Assembly: GCF_026339995.1 (NCBI RefSeq)
Contig: NZ_JAPEPT010000003.1
Location: 310,001 to 374,000 of the forward strand
Direction: 5' to 3'
From: Streptomyces sp. NBC_01481
Lineage (GTDB): Bacteria; Actinomycetota; Actinomycetes; Streptomycetales; Streptomycetaceae
Length of the DNA stretch: 64,000 nucleotides
The notes beneath the pieces are model-generated. The model did not search any database. It was given only the letters and a program-made list of their open reading frames with translations, and was not told where the DNA came from. This document shows, piece by piece, positions 26,603 to 35,566 of this stretch; positions within the stretch are counted from its first letter, which is position 1, and the number at the start of each line of letters is the position of its first letter. Made by a program: the position numbers and the translations under genes.

Positions 26603-26632
26603 GTGAACATCGTTCACGTGAACGCCGTTCAC
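26603..26632. promoter_or_regulatory. Two tandem TetR-type operators
   Basis: GTGAACATCGTTCAC at 26603-26617 is followed directly by GTGAACGCCGTTCAC at 26618-26632. Both are perfect 6-3-6 palindromes with the same half-site. They fill the short space between the divergent TetR and monooxygenase genes and should overlap both promoters. Confidence 0.88.
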
Positions 26633-26652
26633 TAAATGCTGAGGAGATCACC

Positions 26653-28179
26653 ATGCACACCGATGTGATCGTCGTGGGCGCCGGCCCGACCGGGCTGATG
26701 CTCGCCTGCGAGCTGGCGCTGGCGGGCGTACGGACCCGGGTCGTCGAGCGCCGCGCCGAACCGCAGCGGGACTCCCGGGCGCTGACCCTGCACCCCCGCA
26801 GCGTCGAGCTGATGGACCAGCGGGGCATCGCCGCCCGCTTCCTCCCGCTCGGCCGGACCGTGCCCGGCTGGCATTTCGCCGGTCTGGACACCCACTTGGA
26901 CTTCTCCGCGCTGGACTCCCGGCACGGATACACCCTGTTCCTGGCCCAGGCGCGTACCGAGGCGCTGCTGGAGGAGCGGGCGCGCGAGCTGGGCGTGGAG
27001 ATCAGCCGCGGGCACGAGAGCGTCGGGCTCGGCCAGGACGCCGACGGTGTCGAGCTGACCGTGCGCCGGCCCGGTGGCGAGGAGACCGTGCGGGCGAGGT
27101 ACGCGGTCGGGTGCGACGGCGGACGCAGCGTCGTGCGACAAGCCGCGGGCATCGACTTCCCGGGAACGGACGAAACGCTGACCGGGATGCTCGGGGACTT
27201 CGCCGTCGTCGACCCCGCCGGTCTCGACCGCGCGCGGGCCGCCGGTGTGCTGGCCGTGCCGCTGGAGCACGGGCTGATCCGCTTGGTCTTCATGGATCCG
27301 CAGCGGATACGGACGCCGAGCGCGCAGCAGGTGACGATCGAGGAGTTCCGCTCCTCGCTCGTCCGGATCTGCGGCACGGACTGCGGTGTCGCCGAGCCCC
27401 GGTGGCTCTCCCGCTTCGGCAACGCCACCCGGCTCGCGGAGAGTTACCGCTCCGGCCGCGTCCTGCTGGCGGGGGACGCCGCCCACATCCACTTCCCCGC
27501 GGCCGGCCAGGGCCTCAACACCGGGCTCCAGGACGCGATGAACCTGGGCTGGAAGCTTGCCGCCGAGATCAACGGCTGGGCGCCGCCCGGACTGCTCGAC
27601 AGCTACCACGAGGAGCGCCACCCGGTCGGGCGGGCGGTCACCGAGAACACCGAGATCCAGACGCTGCTGTGGGAGCTGACGCTCCTGCCCCAGTACGAGC
27701 GTCCGGCGGCGGCCCTGCGCACACTCCTCGACGACCTCCTCGGCATCAAGGAGGTCAACCGCCGCCTGGCCGCGCAGGTGTCCGCACTCGGCACCTGCTA
27801 CCCGCCCGCCGACGCCCAAGCCGATCCGCTGGTGGGGCGCCGCGTGCCCGACATCGGACTGACCGCTGCCGGTTCGGAGGCGACCCGGGTCTACGAACTG
27901 CTTCCCCAGGGCCGGTTCGTCCTGCTGGACCTCAAGGGGGACGCCGGCCCGGGGGAGGACGGAGCCGCCGGGCGGCAATCGCGGGTCACCGCTGTGACGC
28001 TCACCAAGCACGACGAGCACGCGGACCTGGACGGGGTGACCGAGGTCCTCGTACGTCCCGACGGACACATCGCCTGGGCCACCCGCGCCACCGACGCGGA
28101 CACCCGGCGCACCGAACGGGCCGAGGCGCTGGCCGCCTGGGCCGGACCGGCGAGGAACCGAACGGCGCCGACCTCGTAA
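26653..28179 (+). CDS. FAD-dependent aromatic monooxygenase (PHBH fold)
   Basis: A 508-residue flavoprotein hydroxylase like those acting on aromatic polyketides or inactivating rifamycins. FAD Rossmann motif GAGPTGLMLACELALAG at 8-24, the second motif GCDGGRSVVRQAAG near 155, and the GD motif LLAGDAAHIHFPAAGQGLN near 275-293. A thioredoxin-like C-terminal domain (about 400-505) completes the class. ATG 26653 sits behind GAGGAG at 26641. Controlled by the divergent TetR; a role in detoxifying or tailoring an aromatic compound is inferred. Confidence 0.92.
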   Translation: MHTDVIVVGAGPTGLMLACELALAGVRTRVVERRAEPQRDSRALTLHPRSVELMDQRGIAARFLPLGRTVPGWHFAGLDTHLDFSALDSRHGYTLFLAQARTEALLEERARELGVEISRGHESVGLGQDADGVELTVRRPGGEETVRARYAVGCDGGRSVVRQAAGIDFPGTDETLTGMLGDFAVVDPAGLDRARAAGVLAVPLEHGLIRLVFMDPQRIRTPSAQQVTIEEFRSSLVRICGTDCGVAEPRWLSRFGNATRLAESYRSGRVLLAGDAAHIHFPAAGQGLNTGLQDAMNLGWKLAAEINGWAPPGLLDSYHEERHPVGRAVTENTEIQTLLWELTLLPQYERPAAALRTLLDDLLGIKEVNRRLAAQVSALGTCYPPADAQADPLVGRRVPDIGLTAAGSEATRVYELLPQGRFVLLDLKGDAGPGEDGAAGRQSRVTAVTLTKHDEHADLDGVTEVLVRPDGHIAWATRATDADTRRTERAEALAAWAGPARNRTAPTS

Positions 28180-28250
28180 TCACGGGCGGATACGGATTCA
28201 TCGGTCCATTCCGGTTGCTGGCGCGGACGGCGCACCAGCATGCTGAACCC

Positions 28251-31200
28251 ATGGTTTTCTCTCCCACCACGGTCGCACTTGCCGACATAGTTGCCGAGTT
28301 GGGCCTGTTCCAGTCTCCGCAGCCCCAGCAGCCCATTGGCTCGCACCACGCCCGTCACCTGTACGAACACGACAGCGGACGGGCCGCCGAGGAGGCCCTC
28401 ATCGCGTGGTACCGCAGGGCGATCGACCATCCGGGCACCACGCGCCGCCAAGTACGCGCCAACCGGGTCGACCTGGCGCTTCTGCTCATCGACCGGGCCG
28501 AACGAAACACGACCGCGCCCACGCCCGGGAATCCAGCCCGGCGCAGCGACCTCGGCGAAGCCGCCGAGCACCTCGACCTGGCACTGGAGGGGCTGGCCCT
28601 GCGGCCCGGGCCGGGCGAACCACCCGAGACCGACGAGGAACGCGCCCAGGAACGGCTCAACATCCTCCTGGCGCTGGTGACCGTGCTGAGCATGCTCCTG
28701 CCCGGCAGCACCGACGATGCGCGGCTCGACCGCCTTGTCCGGCGGGGGCAGGAGCTGATCGACGTCATCCCCGACGCCGACACCGACCGCGGTGATGCCT
28801 GCCTCCGGCTCGCCCTCGCCCTGTTCGAACGGACACACCGTCGCGCTCTGCCGCATCTGCACGAGCTGCTGCTCCGGGCGATGACGCCGGGCCGGGTGGA
28901 CCCCGAGATCGCCCTGGCGGCCGGGGCCCCCGGCGTACGGGAGGACAACGAGCTGACGATCAGCCTGCTGCGGACCGGCGTCGGCCTCTACGGCTACGAG
29001 GACGACCTCTACGAAGCGGCAGCGTGTGCGCTGGCGATCAGCCTTCTCATCGGCTACGCGATCCGGCTGCCGGTGCGGGACCGCGCGCTCATCCAGGAAT
29101 CGGTGCGCTGGTTCCGTATCGTGCTCGATCGCGCGCACGAGAACGGAGACAGCTTCGCTCCGGATCCGGACTTCGACGCACTTTTCATCTCGGCACTCGC
29201 CAACAGCATCTGGACCAGCGACCCCTTCGACCCGGCGCACTTCACCTCCTGGGGGGAGCCGTCATGGGGCCCCGACGTCTCCCGCCACCCCAGCGTCGAG
29301 GACGACCTCCAGACCCTCAGGCACCTGCTCGAAACGTCGGCGAAGCGGCGGGAACAGCCCGTGCCCGTGTACGAACTACTGCTGCTCCTGGTCACCTTCG
29401 TACGCAGCCGGGGCGAGCTGGACGACGGGGCATGCCGGCACTGGCGGGACCGGCTCCACCGGGCATCGGCGCACACCGACCCGACCGAGCAGCCACTGAA
29501 AGGGTTCCTGCTGATAGCGGCTGGGGCACTCGGTCACGAGCTGGGGCGGCGGGGGTCGGCCGACCCGGCCGAGATCGCGTCGGCCGACCGGCTGCTGCGC
29601 GAGGGCCTGCGGTACATGCCGCCGGACAGCGACATCGCCCCGTGGTCCGAGCGGCTGCGGCCGGCCGGCTACGCCGGGCTGCTCCAGGGGCTGTTGGGCG
29701 CCTTCACGGGGGGCGCAGGGGGTGCCGGTGGGGGAGTGGTGCACGGCGAGGACGCATCCGTACGCTCCCCAGGCCCTGTACGTGCCCAGGGCCACGAGCG
29801 AACGACCCCTGACCCTGCGCCTGCCCCCATGTCTGCTTCCGTGCCTGCTTTCGTGCCTGAGGCCGAGCCGGAGGACATTCCGCTGTCCGCCGCCGCGATC
29901 CTGCCGGGCGACGGGAGCGGCTATCCCTTCACCGAACCGGTCGGCCGAATCATCGAGATCGTCACACAGCCGACACGGCGAGGCGGCAACGATGACGGCC
30001 ACCGGCCGGCCGCCGTCATCGCCGTGCACGCTCTGGCGCTCCACCGGCGCTGGCTGCACGAGAGCGGGACCTCGGACCTGACCGACGCCATCGCCCTGAC
30101 CCAGCAGGCGATCGCGACCCTGGACGGCAGCGACCGACCCCTCGCCGACCGGCTGGCCATGCTCCTCGCGGGCATGCTGCTCGACCGCCACCTGCTGCTC
30201 GGCGACCGGATGGATCTCGCCGCCGCTCGCGAAGCCTATGGGCGGCTGCGTGACCGTTCGGCCCCCCGCGACGCCCACCCCGAACTCGTCACCCTGCTGG
30301 CCCGGCCCGCCGCCGGGTCCGCCGTGGGACAGCCTGATCTCGGGGCCCTGCTGCGGCCGGGGCGACCGGCGCCGCCCGGCACCTTCTCCGCCGAACTGCT
30401 CGCGGCCTCCGGGCTGGTCGGTCTGCTCGCCGCCCGGCGGGACGGAGGCACGGATCTCGCGGCACCCCCGGGCGACGAGGCGGACCGGGCTGTGCGGGCA
30501 CTCACGGAAGCAGCCCCCGCCCTGCCCGCCGACCACCCGCTGCTGCCCGCGGTGATCAGTGAGTCGGGCCTGTTCCTCGCCACCCGAGCGGCCCACGACG
30601 GCGATGTCGCGGCCCTGCGCGCGGCGGTCGAGGATGTCGTCCGCGCGGCCTCGCTCTGCTCACCGAGCAGCGCACACCGGGCGCCGCTGCTGCTCCGAGC
30701 GGCCGCTGTGCTCTGCGCGCACTCCCACGCGCTGGACGGAGGCGGCCCGGCCGCCGCCGGCTCTCCCGCTCGGACCTCCCTCGACCGGGGAATCGACCTG
30801 CTGGCCGCAGCCGTTGATGAGGCGGGCCAGGGTTTCCACGGGGCCCGCGCCCGCTGCCGGTTCGGCCTCGGACGCCTGCTGCTCGCCCGCTTCCGACGGA
30901 CGCACGACAAGGCGGACCTTCAGCGGGCGGTCGAGCTCCTGCAGGATGCGCGTACGGCCGTGCACTCCCGGCCCGGTGACCCCTTCACGGTGCTCCTCAC
31001 GCGCGCGCTGGCCGAGGCGTTGCGGGCCTACGGTCCGCGGGACACGGACCGTCGCGCACAGTCGCGTGAGGCCGCCAAGTCGGTTCTGGCCGCGCACGGA
31101 CGGGCGGTTCTGCTCCAGACCGGCACCGAAGCCGCCCTCGACTCGGCCCGCGCGGCCGGCACCGACATGATGCGGCTGGTCGACTGGTGCCTCACCGACG

Positions 31201-32762
31201 GCTGTACCGAAGCAGCCCTGGACGCACTGGAGTTGGGGCGCGGACTCGTACAGAACGCGGCGACCGTTGCCGCCACTGTGCCCGACCTGCTGGAGCAGGC
31301 GGGGCGGGCCGAACTCGCCGAGGAATGGCGCGCGGCAGACCACGGGCGAACGCCCGGAACGCCGTCCGGTGCCCCCTTTGGCGTTCCCGACGGACTGCGG
31401 CTGCGCGTACTGCAGGCGCTGGAGGGAGGTCCGGCCGAACGGCGCATCCACTCCGCGCCCACGCCGTTCGAGATCGGGCGTGCCCTGCGGGCAGTCCGTG
31501 CCGACGCCCTGGTCCACCTGATACCGGGAGCGGACGGGACGGGCGACGCGCTCGTCGTGACGGCCACCGGCCGGGTGGAGCGTGTGCGACTGCCGGGACT
31601 GTCAGTCCCCGACGACGGGCCGGCGGCCGCCTACGGCGAGGCGCTCCTGGAGTTCAGCGCGGCCACTCGCGAGCCGGGCGTTCTTCCGGCGGAGAACGAT
31701 CCGCCCGTGATGTGGGAACTCCACCGGCGCAGCAGGAAGCGCGTGCGCAGGGCGTCGGACCGGTGGCGCAAGGCTCTGGAGCCGCTCTGTTCATGGGCCG
31801 GTGAGGTGGCCATGACCCCGTTGATCGAACACTTCCGGTCGAGCCGGCCCCACCGGCAGCCGCGGCTGGTCCTGTCGCCGGTGGGCATGCTGGGGATGGT
31901 GCCCTGGCACGCGGCACGGCTGCCCGACGGTCCCGACGGCCCCGTCTATGCCTGCCAGGAGGCAGTGATCTCGTACTGCTCCACACTCCGGCAGCTCGTG
32001 GACGTGGCGGCCCGCTCCCGGCTGCCGTGGGACGGTCCGCAGGTCGTCGTCGCCGACCCGGGAGGCACGCGGGTGATGCACGACGAGGCGCGGCTGATCG
32101 CGGCACAGTATCCGAAGGCCACCGTCGTCGGACCGGTCGACGATGTGCCCGAGCCCGCCGGCCCCGGTACCCGTCCGCCTTCCCGGGCAGCCACGGCGGC
32201 CGCAGTAGGTCCGTTCCTGCCGGGCCGCGGCGGGTCCAGCGCAGCCGTCTGCCACATCAACTGCCATGCCACCGCGCGGGCGACACCCGCCGGGTCGAGT
32301 CTCGACCTGCACCCCGCCGCGACGCCGCCCCAGACGTTGACCGTTGCGGAGATCCAGGCGCTCGCCCACGGCCGCGACGCCCGGGCCCCGGGCGGCCTGT
32401 TGGTGCTCGCCAACTGCACCAGCGATCTGACCCTGGCCGACTACGACGAGGCACTGACACTGTCCACGGCGTTCCTCACCGCGGGTGCGGCATCGGTGGT
32501 CGGCTCCCTTTGGGCGATCTCCGACGACGTTCGTACATCGCTGGTGATGTACATGTTCCACCACTACCTCACCGGCCGGGGACTGCCCGCACACCCGGAG
32601 ACGGCCGGCTCACCCGCCGACGCCCTGCGCGCCGCCCAACTGTGGATGCTCGACCCGAACCGGATCGTGCCGCCCGCCCTCGCCCACCTGGTGAAGGCGA
32701 ACCCCGAACTCCCCCTCGACACCCCGCAGATCTGGGCGGCATTCACGCACCAAGGACACTGA
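28251..32762 (+). CDS. Large CHAT-domain protein
   Basis: A 1503-residue protein: a long Ala/Leu/Arg-rich helical N-terminal region of TPR-like character (about 1-1130) and a C-terminal CHAT caspase-like protease (about 1150-1503). The CHAT catalytic pair is visible: H1339 in CHINCHA and C1389 in LVLANCTS, followed by TAFLTAGAASVVGSLW, a typical CHAT core. CHAT proteins act in programmed responses or antiphage defence by cleaving partner proteins; here the partner is unknown. The frame opens earlier inside the monooxygenase gene, but that part is out of phase with it and is a shadow; ATG 28251 is chosen though its ribosome binding site is weak. Confidence 0.88.
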   Translation: MVFSPTTVALADIVAELGLFQSPQPQQPIGSHHARHLYEHDSGRAAEEALIAWYRRAIDHPGTTRRQVRANRVDLALLLIDRAERNTTAPTPGNPARRSDLGEAAEHLDLALEGLALRPGPGEPPETDEERAQERLNILLALVTVLSMLLPGSTDDARLDRLVRRGQELIDVIPDADTDRGDACLRLALALFERTHRRALPHLHELLLRAMTPGRVDPEIALAAGAPGVREDNELTISLLRTGVGLYGYEDDLYEAAACALAISLLIGYAIRLPVRDRALIQESVRWFRIVLDRAHENGDSFAPDPDFDALFISALANSIWTSDPFDPAHFTSWGEPSWGPDVSRHPSVEDDLQTLRHLLETSAKRREQPVPVYELLLLLVTFVRSRGELDDGACRHWRDRLHRASAHTDPTEQPLKGFLLIAAGALGHELGRRGSADPAEIASADRLLREGLRYMPPDSDIAPWSERLRPAGYAGLLQGLLGAFTGGAGGAGGGVVHGEDASVRSPGPVRAQGHERTTPDPAPAPMSASVPAFVPEAEPEDIPLSAAAILPGDGSGYPFTEPVGRIIEIVTQPTRRGGNDDGHRPAAVIAVHALALHRRWLHESGTSDLTDAIALTQQAIATLDGSDRPLADRLAMLLAGMLLDRHLLLGDRMDLAAAREAYGRLRDRSAPRDAHPELVTLLARPAAGSAVGQPDLGALLRPGRPAPPGTFSAELLAASGLVGLLAARRDGGTDLAAPPGDEADRAVRALTEAAPALPADHPLLPAVISESGLFLATRAAHDGDVAALRAAVEDVVRAASLCSPSSAHRAPLLLRAAAVLCAHSHALDGGGPAAAGSPARTSLDRGIDLLAAAVDEAGQGFHGARARCRFGLGRLLLARFRRTHDKADLQRAVELLQDARTAVHSRPGDPFTVLLTRALAEALRAYGPRDTDRRAQSREAAKSVLAAHGRAVLLQTGTEAALDSARAAGTDMMRLVDWCLTDGCTEAALDALELGRGLVQNAATVAATVPDLLEQAGRAELAEEWRAADHGRTPGTPSGAPFGVPDGLRLRVLQALEGGPAERRIHSAPTPFEIGRALRAVRADALVHLIPGADGTGDALVVTATGRVERVRLPGLSVPDDGPAAAYGEALLEFSAATREPGVLPAENDPPVMWELHRRSRKRVRRASDRWRKALEPLCSWAGEVAMTPLIEHFRSSRPHRQPRLVLSPVGMLGMVPWHAARLPDGPDGPVYACQEAVISYCSTLRQLVDVAARSRLPWDGPQVVVADPGGTRVMHDEARLIAAQYPKATVVGPVDDVPEPAGPGTRPPSRAATAAAVGPFLPGRGGSSAAVCHINCHATARATPAGSSLDLHPAATPPQTLTVAEIQALAHGRDARAPGGLLVLANCTSDLTLADYDEALTLSTAFLTAGAASVVGSLWAISDDVRTSLVMYMFHHYLTGRGLPAHPETAGSPADALRAAQLWMLDPNRIVPPALAHLVKANPELPLDTPQIWAAFTHQGH

Positions 32763-32897
32763 CCCGGACTCAGGTCACCGGGCGCTCCGGCGTCGGCCGT
32801 CGGGGTTCACCTCCTGGCGTGTCGGTTCGGTGCCGATCCGGAGGGATGCCCTTCGTAGGGAAGGTGGAGGACCCCACGCAGACGCCAGGAGGATGCC

Positions 32898-33350
32898 ATG
32901 TCGTTCACCGACGAAGAGATCGCCTACATGGGGTCACAGCCGCTCGCCCGCGTCGCGACGCTGTCTCCCGACGGCCGGCAGCCCGATGTGGTCCCGCTCG
33001 CCTTCGAGTACGACGGCACGTACTTCTGGGTCGGAGGGACCGGCGCGTCGGTCGCCGGGACCCGCAAGTTCCGCAACGTCCGGGCAGGCCACCACGAGGT
33101 GGCCCTCGTTATTGACGATCTGGTGTCCCTCGAGCCGTTCGTCGCACGAGGCGTACGGGTCTACGGCCGCGCCGAAGAGCCTGTCGAGCGCGTGGGGATG
33201 GTCGGCCCGGGCCTCTACATGCGCATCACGCCGACGGTCTCCTGGAGCTGGAACATGGAAGGCCGCCCGGCGGGCAATGAGTGGTACCCGTCGCGGCGGA
33301 CGGTCCACGAAGCCCCGCCTCGCGGCTCTGCTCCCGCCGCCGAGGGCTGA
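32898..33350 (+). CDS. PPOX-class F420-dependent oxidoreductase
   Basis: A 150-residue split-barrel flavin/deazaflavin-binding protein (pyridoxamine-phosphate-oxidase-like). Diagnostic segments: LARVATLSPDGRQPDVVPLAFEYDG cut short here to LARVATLSPDG and DVVPLAFEYDG, then TRKFRNVRAGHHEVALVIDD and the closing VSWSWNMEG near 115-123. Such F420-type proteins reduce small molecules. ATG 32898 follows AGGAGG. Convergent with, and one base from, the kinase-fusion gene. Confidence 0.87.
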   Translation: MSFTDEEIAYMGSQPLARVATLSPDGRQPDVVPLAFEYDGTYFWVGGTGASVAGTRKFRNVRAGHHEVALVIDDLVSLEPFVARGVRVYGRAEEPVERVGMVGPGLYMRITPTVSWSWNMEGRPAGNEWYPSRRTVHEAPPRGSAPAAEG

Positions 33351-33351
33351 G

Positions 33352-35556
33352 TCAGGCCGTGGCGTTCTCGTACTGGCCCAGCCAGCGGAAGCGGCCACCG
33401 GACGCCTGGAAGAGATACAGCCCGTCCACGTTGTAGCGGGTGTTCGATGCCGTGTAGTGCAGCCGCTTGGTGATCCCCCTGTAGTCGGTGTCGCGCAGCC
33501 GGTCCACGATCGCACCCCGTTCCGAGCGGGATGCGCCCAGCGTCGTCATGGCGCGGGCAACGAAGAGCGTCGCGTCGTATGCCTCGGCGGAGTACCAGGG
33601 CGGGTCGGCGCCGTTGAAGCGTTTGCGGTAGGCGGTGACGAACGGCTTCGCGGCGGCCACGCGGGTCGGATCGAGGAAGGCGGTGGAGAAGACCCATCCC
33701 TCGGCCGCGTCGCCCGCCGAGGTGAGGAAGCCGGGGTCGAGGGCGCGCTGAGTGGCCAACCGCGTACCGGAGTAGCCGGCGGAACGCAGCTCCCGGGCCA
33801 GCTTCGCGGCGCGCGCATACCCTCCCGCGAACACCACGGCATCCGCTCCCGAGTCGGTCAGTGTCTCGGCGAGGGCACGGAAGTCGTCCGCTGCGTCGTC
33901 CTTCGCGGCGAGGGTGCGCCGGGTCGTGGTGTGCTGCCCGGAGCGCATGGCCTCACTGACGCGTGTGCAGATCTCCCAGCTGAAGTCGCCCTCGGCCGTG
34001 TCGTCGACCAGTACCGTCCTGCGTGCCCGGGCGGTGCGGACGAGGTGGGCGACCAGGGGCGCCGCGAGGGTGCCGTCGGTGGGTCGGGTGGCCGCGTACA
34101 CCCGGTACGTGAAGGCGGACACGTTGTCGAGCCCGACCGACACGGAGACCATGGGGAGCAGCGCCTGCTGGTACCGGTCGAGGGCGGCCTTCGCGCAGGC
34201 GTCGGTGGTCGGCCCGATGACCGCGCGGACCCGGTCGTCGGCCGCCAGCTGACGTGCGACCCGTTCCGCCCGGGTGGTGCTGCCCGTGTCGTCGTGCACC
34301 TGGAGCGCCAGCTCGAAGCCGCGGTCGGCGCGGGAGTTGAGGTGTTCGACGGCGAGCCGGACGCCGTTCTCCTGGGCGCGGCCCACCGTCCGGTGGTTTC
34401 CGCTCAGGTCGGCGTGCAGCGCGACGACAAGCTGCGGAAGCCGTGGGCGGGTCCGGGTTCCCTGCGTCGAGGCGCGGCCCGAACGATCCGCGGTCCACCA
34501 GACCGCCGTTCCGCCCGCCGCCAGCACCCCGGCGGCCGAGCCCAGCACCAGGAACCGGCGTCGTGTGGAGCCCTTCGGCGCCTCCTCCGGGACGGGTACG
34601 GTCTCGTCGCCGGGCAGCGCACCGGCCGTCGTCGCCCCGGAAACCTCCGTCGCATCGACGGCGGGCAGGGAAAGGACGGCCGTCGAACCGCGCGCGATCA
34701 AGCGGGTGAGCGACTCAGGCAACCAGCCCTCGCCGTCCCGGCCGTGGGGCTCCGCCTCGTCCAGGGTCCGCCGTATCTCGGCCACCGTGGGGCGGGAGCC
34801 GGAGTCCTTACTCAGACAGTCCCGCAGCAGCGGCAGCAACTCCGCCGGAACGCCGTCCAGGTCCGGCTCGTCGTGGACCGTACGCACCAGCACTTCGGCC
34901 GCCGAGCCCCGGCCGAAGGGGCGTTCGCCCGTCACGGCGTACGCCAGCAGACAGCCGAGCGAGAAGACGTCACTGGCCGGCCCGATCTCCCTGCCCCTTC
35001 CCTGGGCCTGTTCGGGGGAGAGGAACCCGGGGGAACCGACCACCATCCCGCTGGCGGTGAGCGCGGTGTCCTCCGGCATGCGGGCGATACCGAAGTCGAT
35101 CATTCGCGGTCCGTCGACCGCGAGCAGCACATTGCCGGGCTTGACGTCCCGGTGCACAAGGCCCGCCCCGTGTACGGCCTCCAGCGCCTCGGCGAGGCGG
35201 GCTCCCAGGAACCGGACCGAGCCGTACGGCAGCGGCCCGCACTCCTCCACCGCCTCCGCCAACGAGGGGCCCGGCACGAATGCCGTGGCGAGCCAAGGCG
35301 ACTCCGCGTCCGGGTCCGCCGCGAGCAGTGGCACCACCCAGGGGCTGGAGACCCGGCCCGCTGTCTCCACCTCTCGGCGAAAACGGGCCCGGAAGCCCGG
35401 GTCGCCCGAATGGGCGGCGCGAATGACCTTCAGCGCGGCGAGCGAACCTCCGCTGGAGCGTGCCAGATACACCACACCCATGCCGCCCGCGCCCAGTCTG
35501 CGAAGCAGCCGGTAGCCCGCGATCCTGGCAGGGTCGGCGCCGCGCAACGGCTCCAT
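33352..35556 (-). CDS. Ser/Thr kinase fused to ABC-type solute-binding protein (paralogue B)
   Basis: A 734-residue two-module protein. Residues 10-265 are a Hanks-type kinase with all key residues: LGAGGMGVVY, K43, HRD at 135-137 and DFG at 154-156. A linker leads to a twin-arginine-like TRRRFL (331-336) and one membrane segment (334-354). Residues about 370-734 form a type-1 periplasmic binding domain of the branched-chain amino-acid receptor kind (RAVIGPTTDA, GITKRLHY). The kinase is inside and the receptor outside, so it is a ligand-sensing kinase; no ABC permease is near. Starts 10 bases after paralogue A. Confidence 0.9.
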   Translation of the reverse strand: MEPLRGADPARIAGYRLLRRLGAGGMGVVYLARSSGGSLAALKVIRAAHSGDPGFRARFRREVETAGRVSSPWVVPLLAADPDAESPWLATAFVPGPSLAEAVEECGPLPYGSVRFLGARLAEALEAVHGAGLVHRDVKPGNVLLAVDGPRMIDFGIARMPEDTALTASGMVVGSPGFLSPEQAQGRGREIGPASDVFSLGCLLAYAVTGERPFGRGSAAEVLVRTVHDEPDLDGVPAELLPLLRDCLSKDSGSRPTVAEIRRTLDEAEPHGRDGEGWLPESLTRLIARGSTAVLSLPAVDATEVSGATTAGALPGDETVPVPEEAPKGSTRRRFLVLGSAAGVLAAGGTAVWWTADRSGRASTQGTRTRPRLPQLVVALHADLSGNHRTVGRAQENGVRLAVEHLNSRADRGFELALQVHDDTGSTTRAERVARQLAADDRVRAVIGPTTDACAKAALDRYQQALLPMVSVSVGLDNVSAFTYRVYAATRPTDGTLAAPLVAHLVRTARARRTVLVDDTAEGDFSWEICTRVSEAMRSGQHTTTRRTLAAKDDAADDFRALAETLTDSGADAVVFAGGYARAAKLARELRSAGYSGTRLATQRALDPGFLTSAGDAAEGWVFSTAFLDPTRVAAAKPFVTAYRKRFNGADPPWYSAEAYDATLFVARAMTTLGASRSERGAIVDRLRDTDYRGITKRLHYTASNTRYNVDGLYLFQASGGRFRWLGQYENATA

Positions 35557-35566
35557 CAGTGCCCCA

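Noticed and set aside
27111..28250. Upstream extension of the CHAT gene
   Set aside because: It overlaps the FAD monooxygenase in another frame and is Arg/Pro-rich; the CHAT protein reads naturally from 28251.
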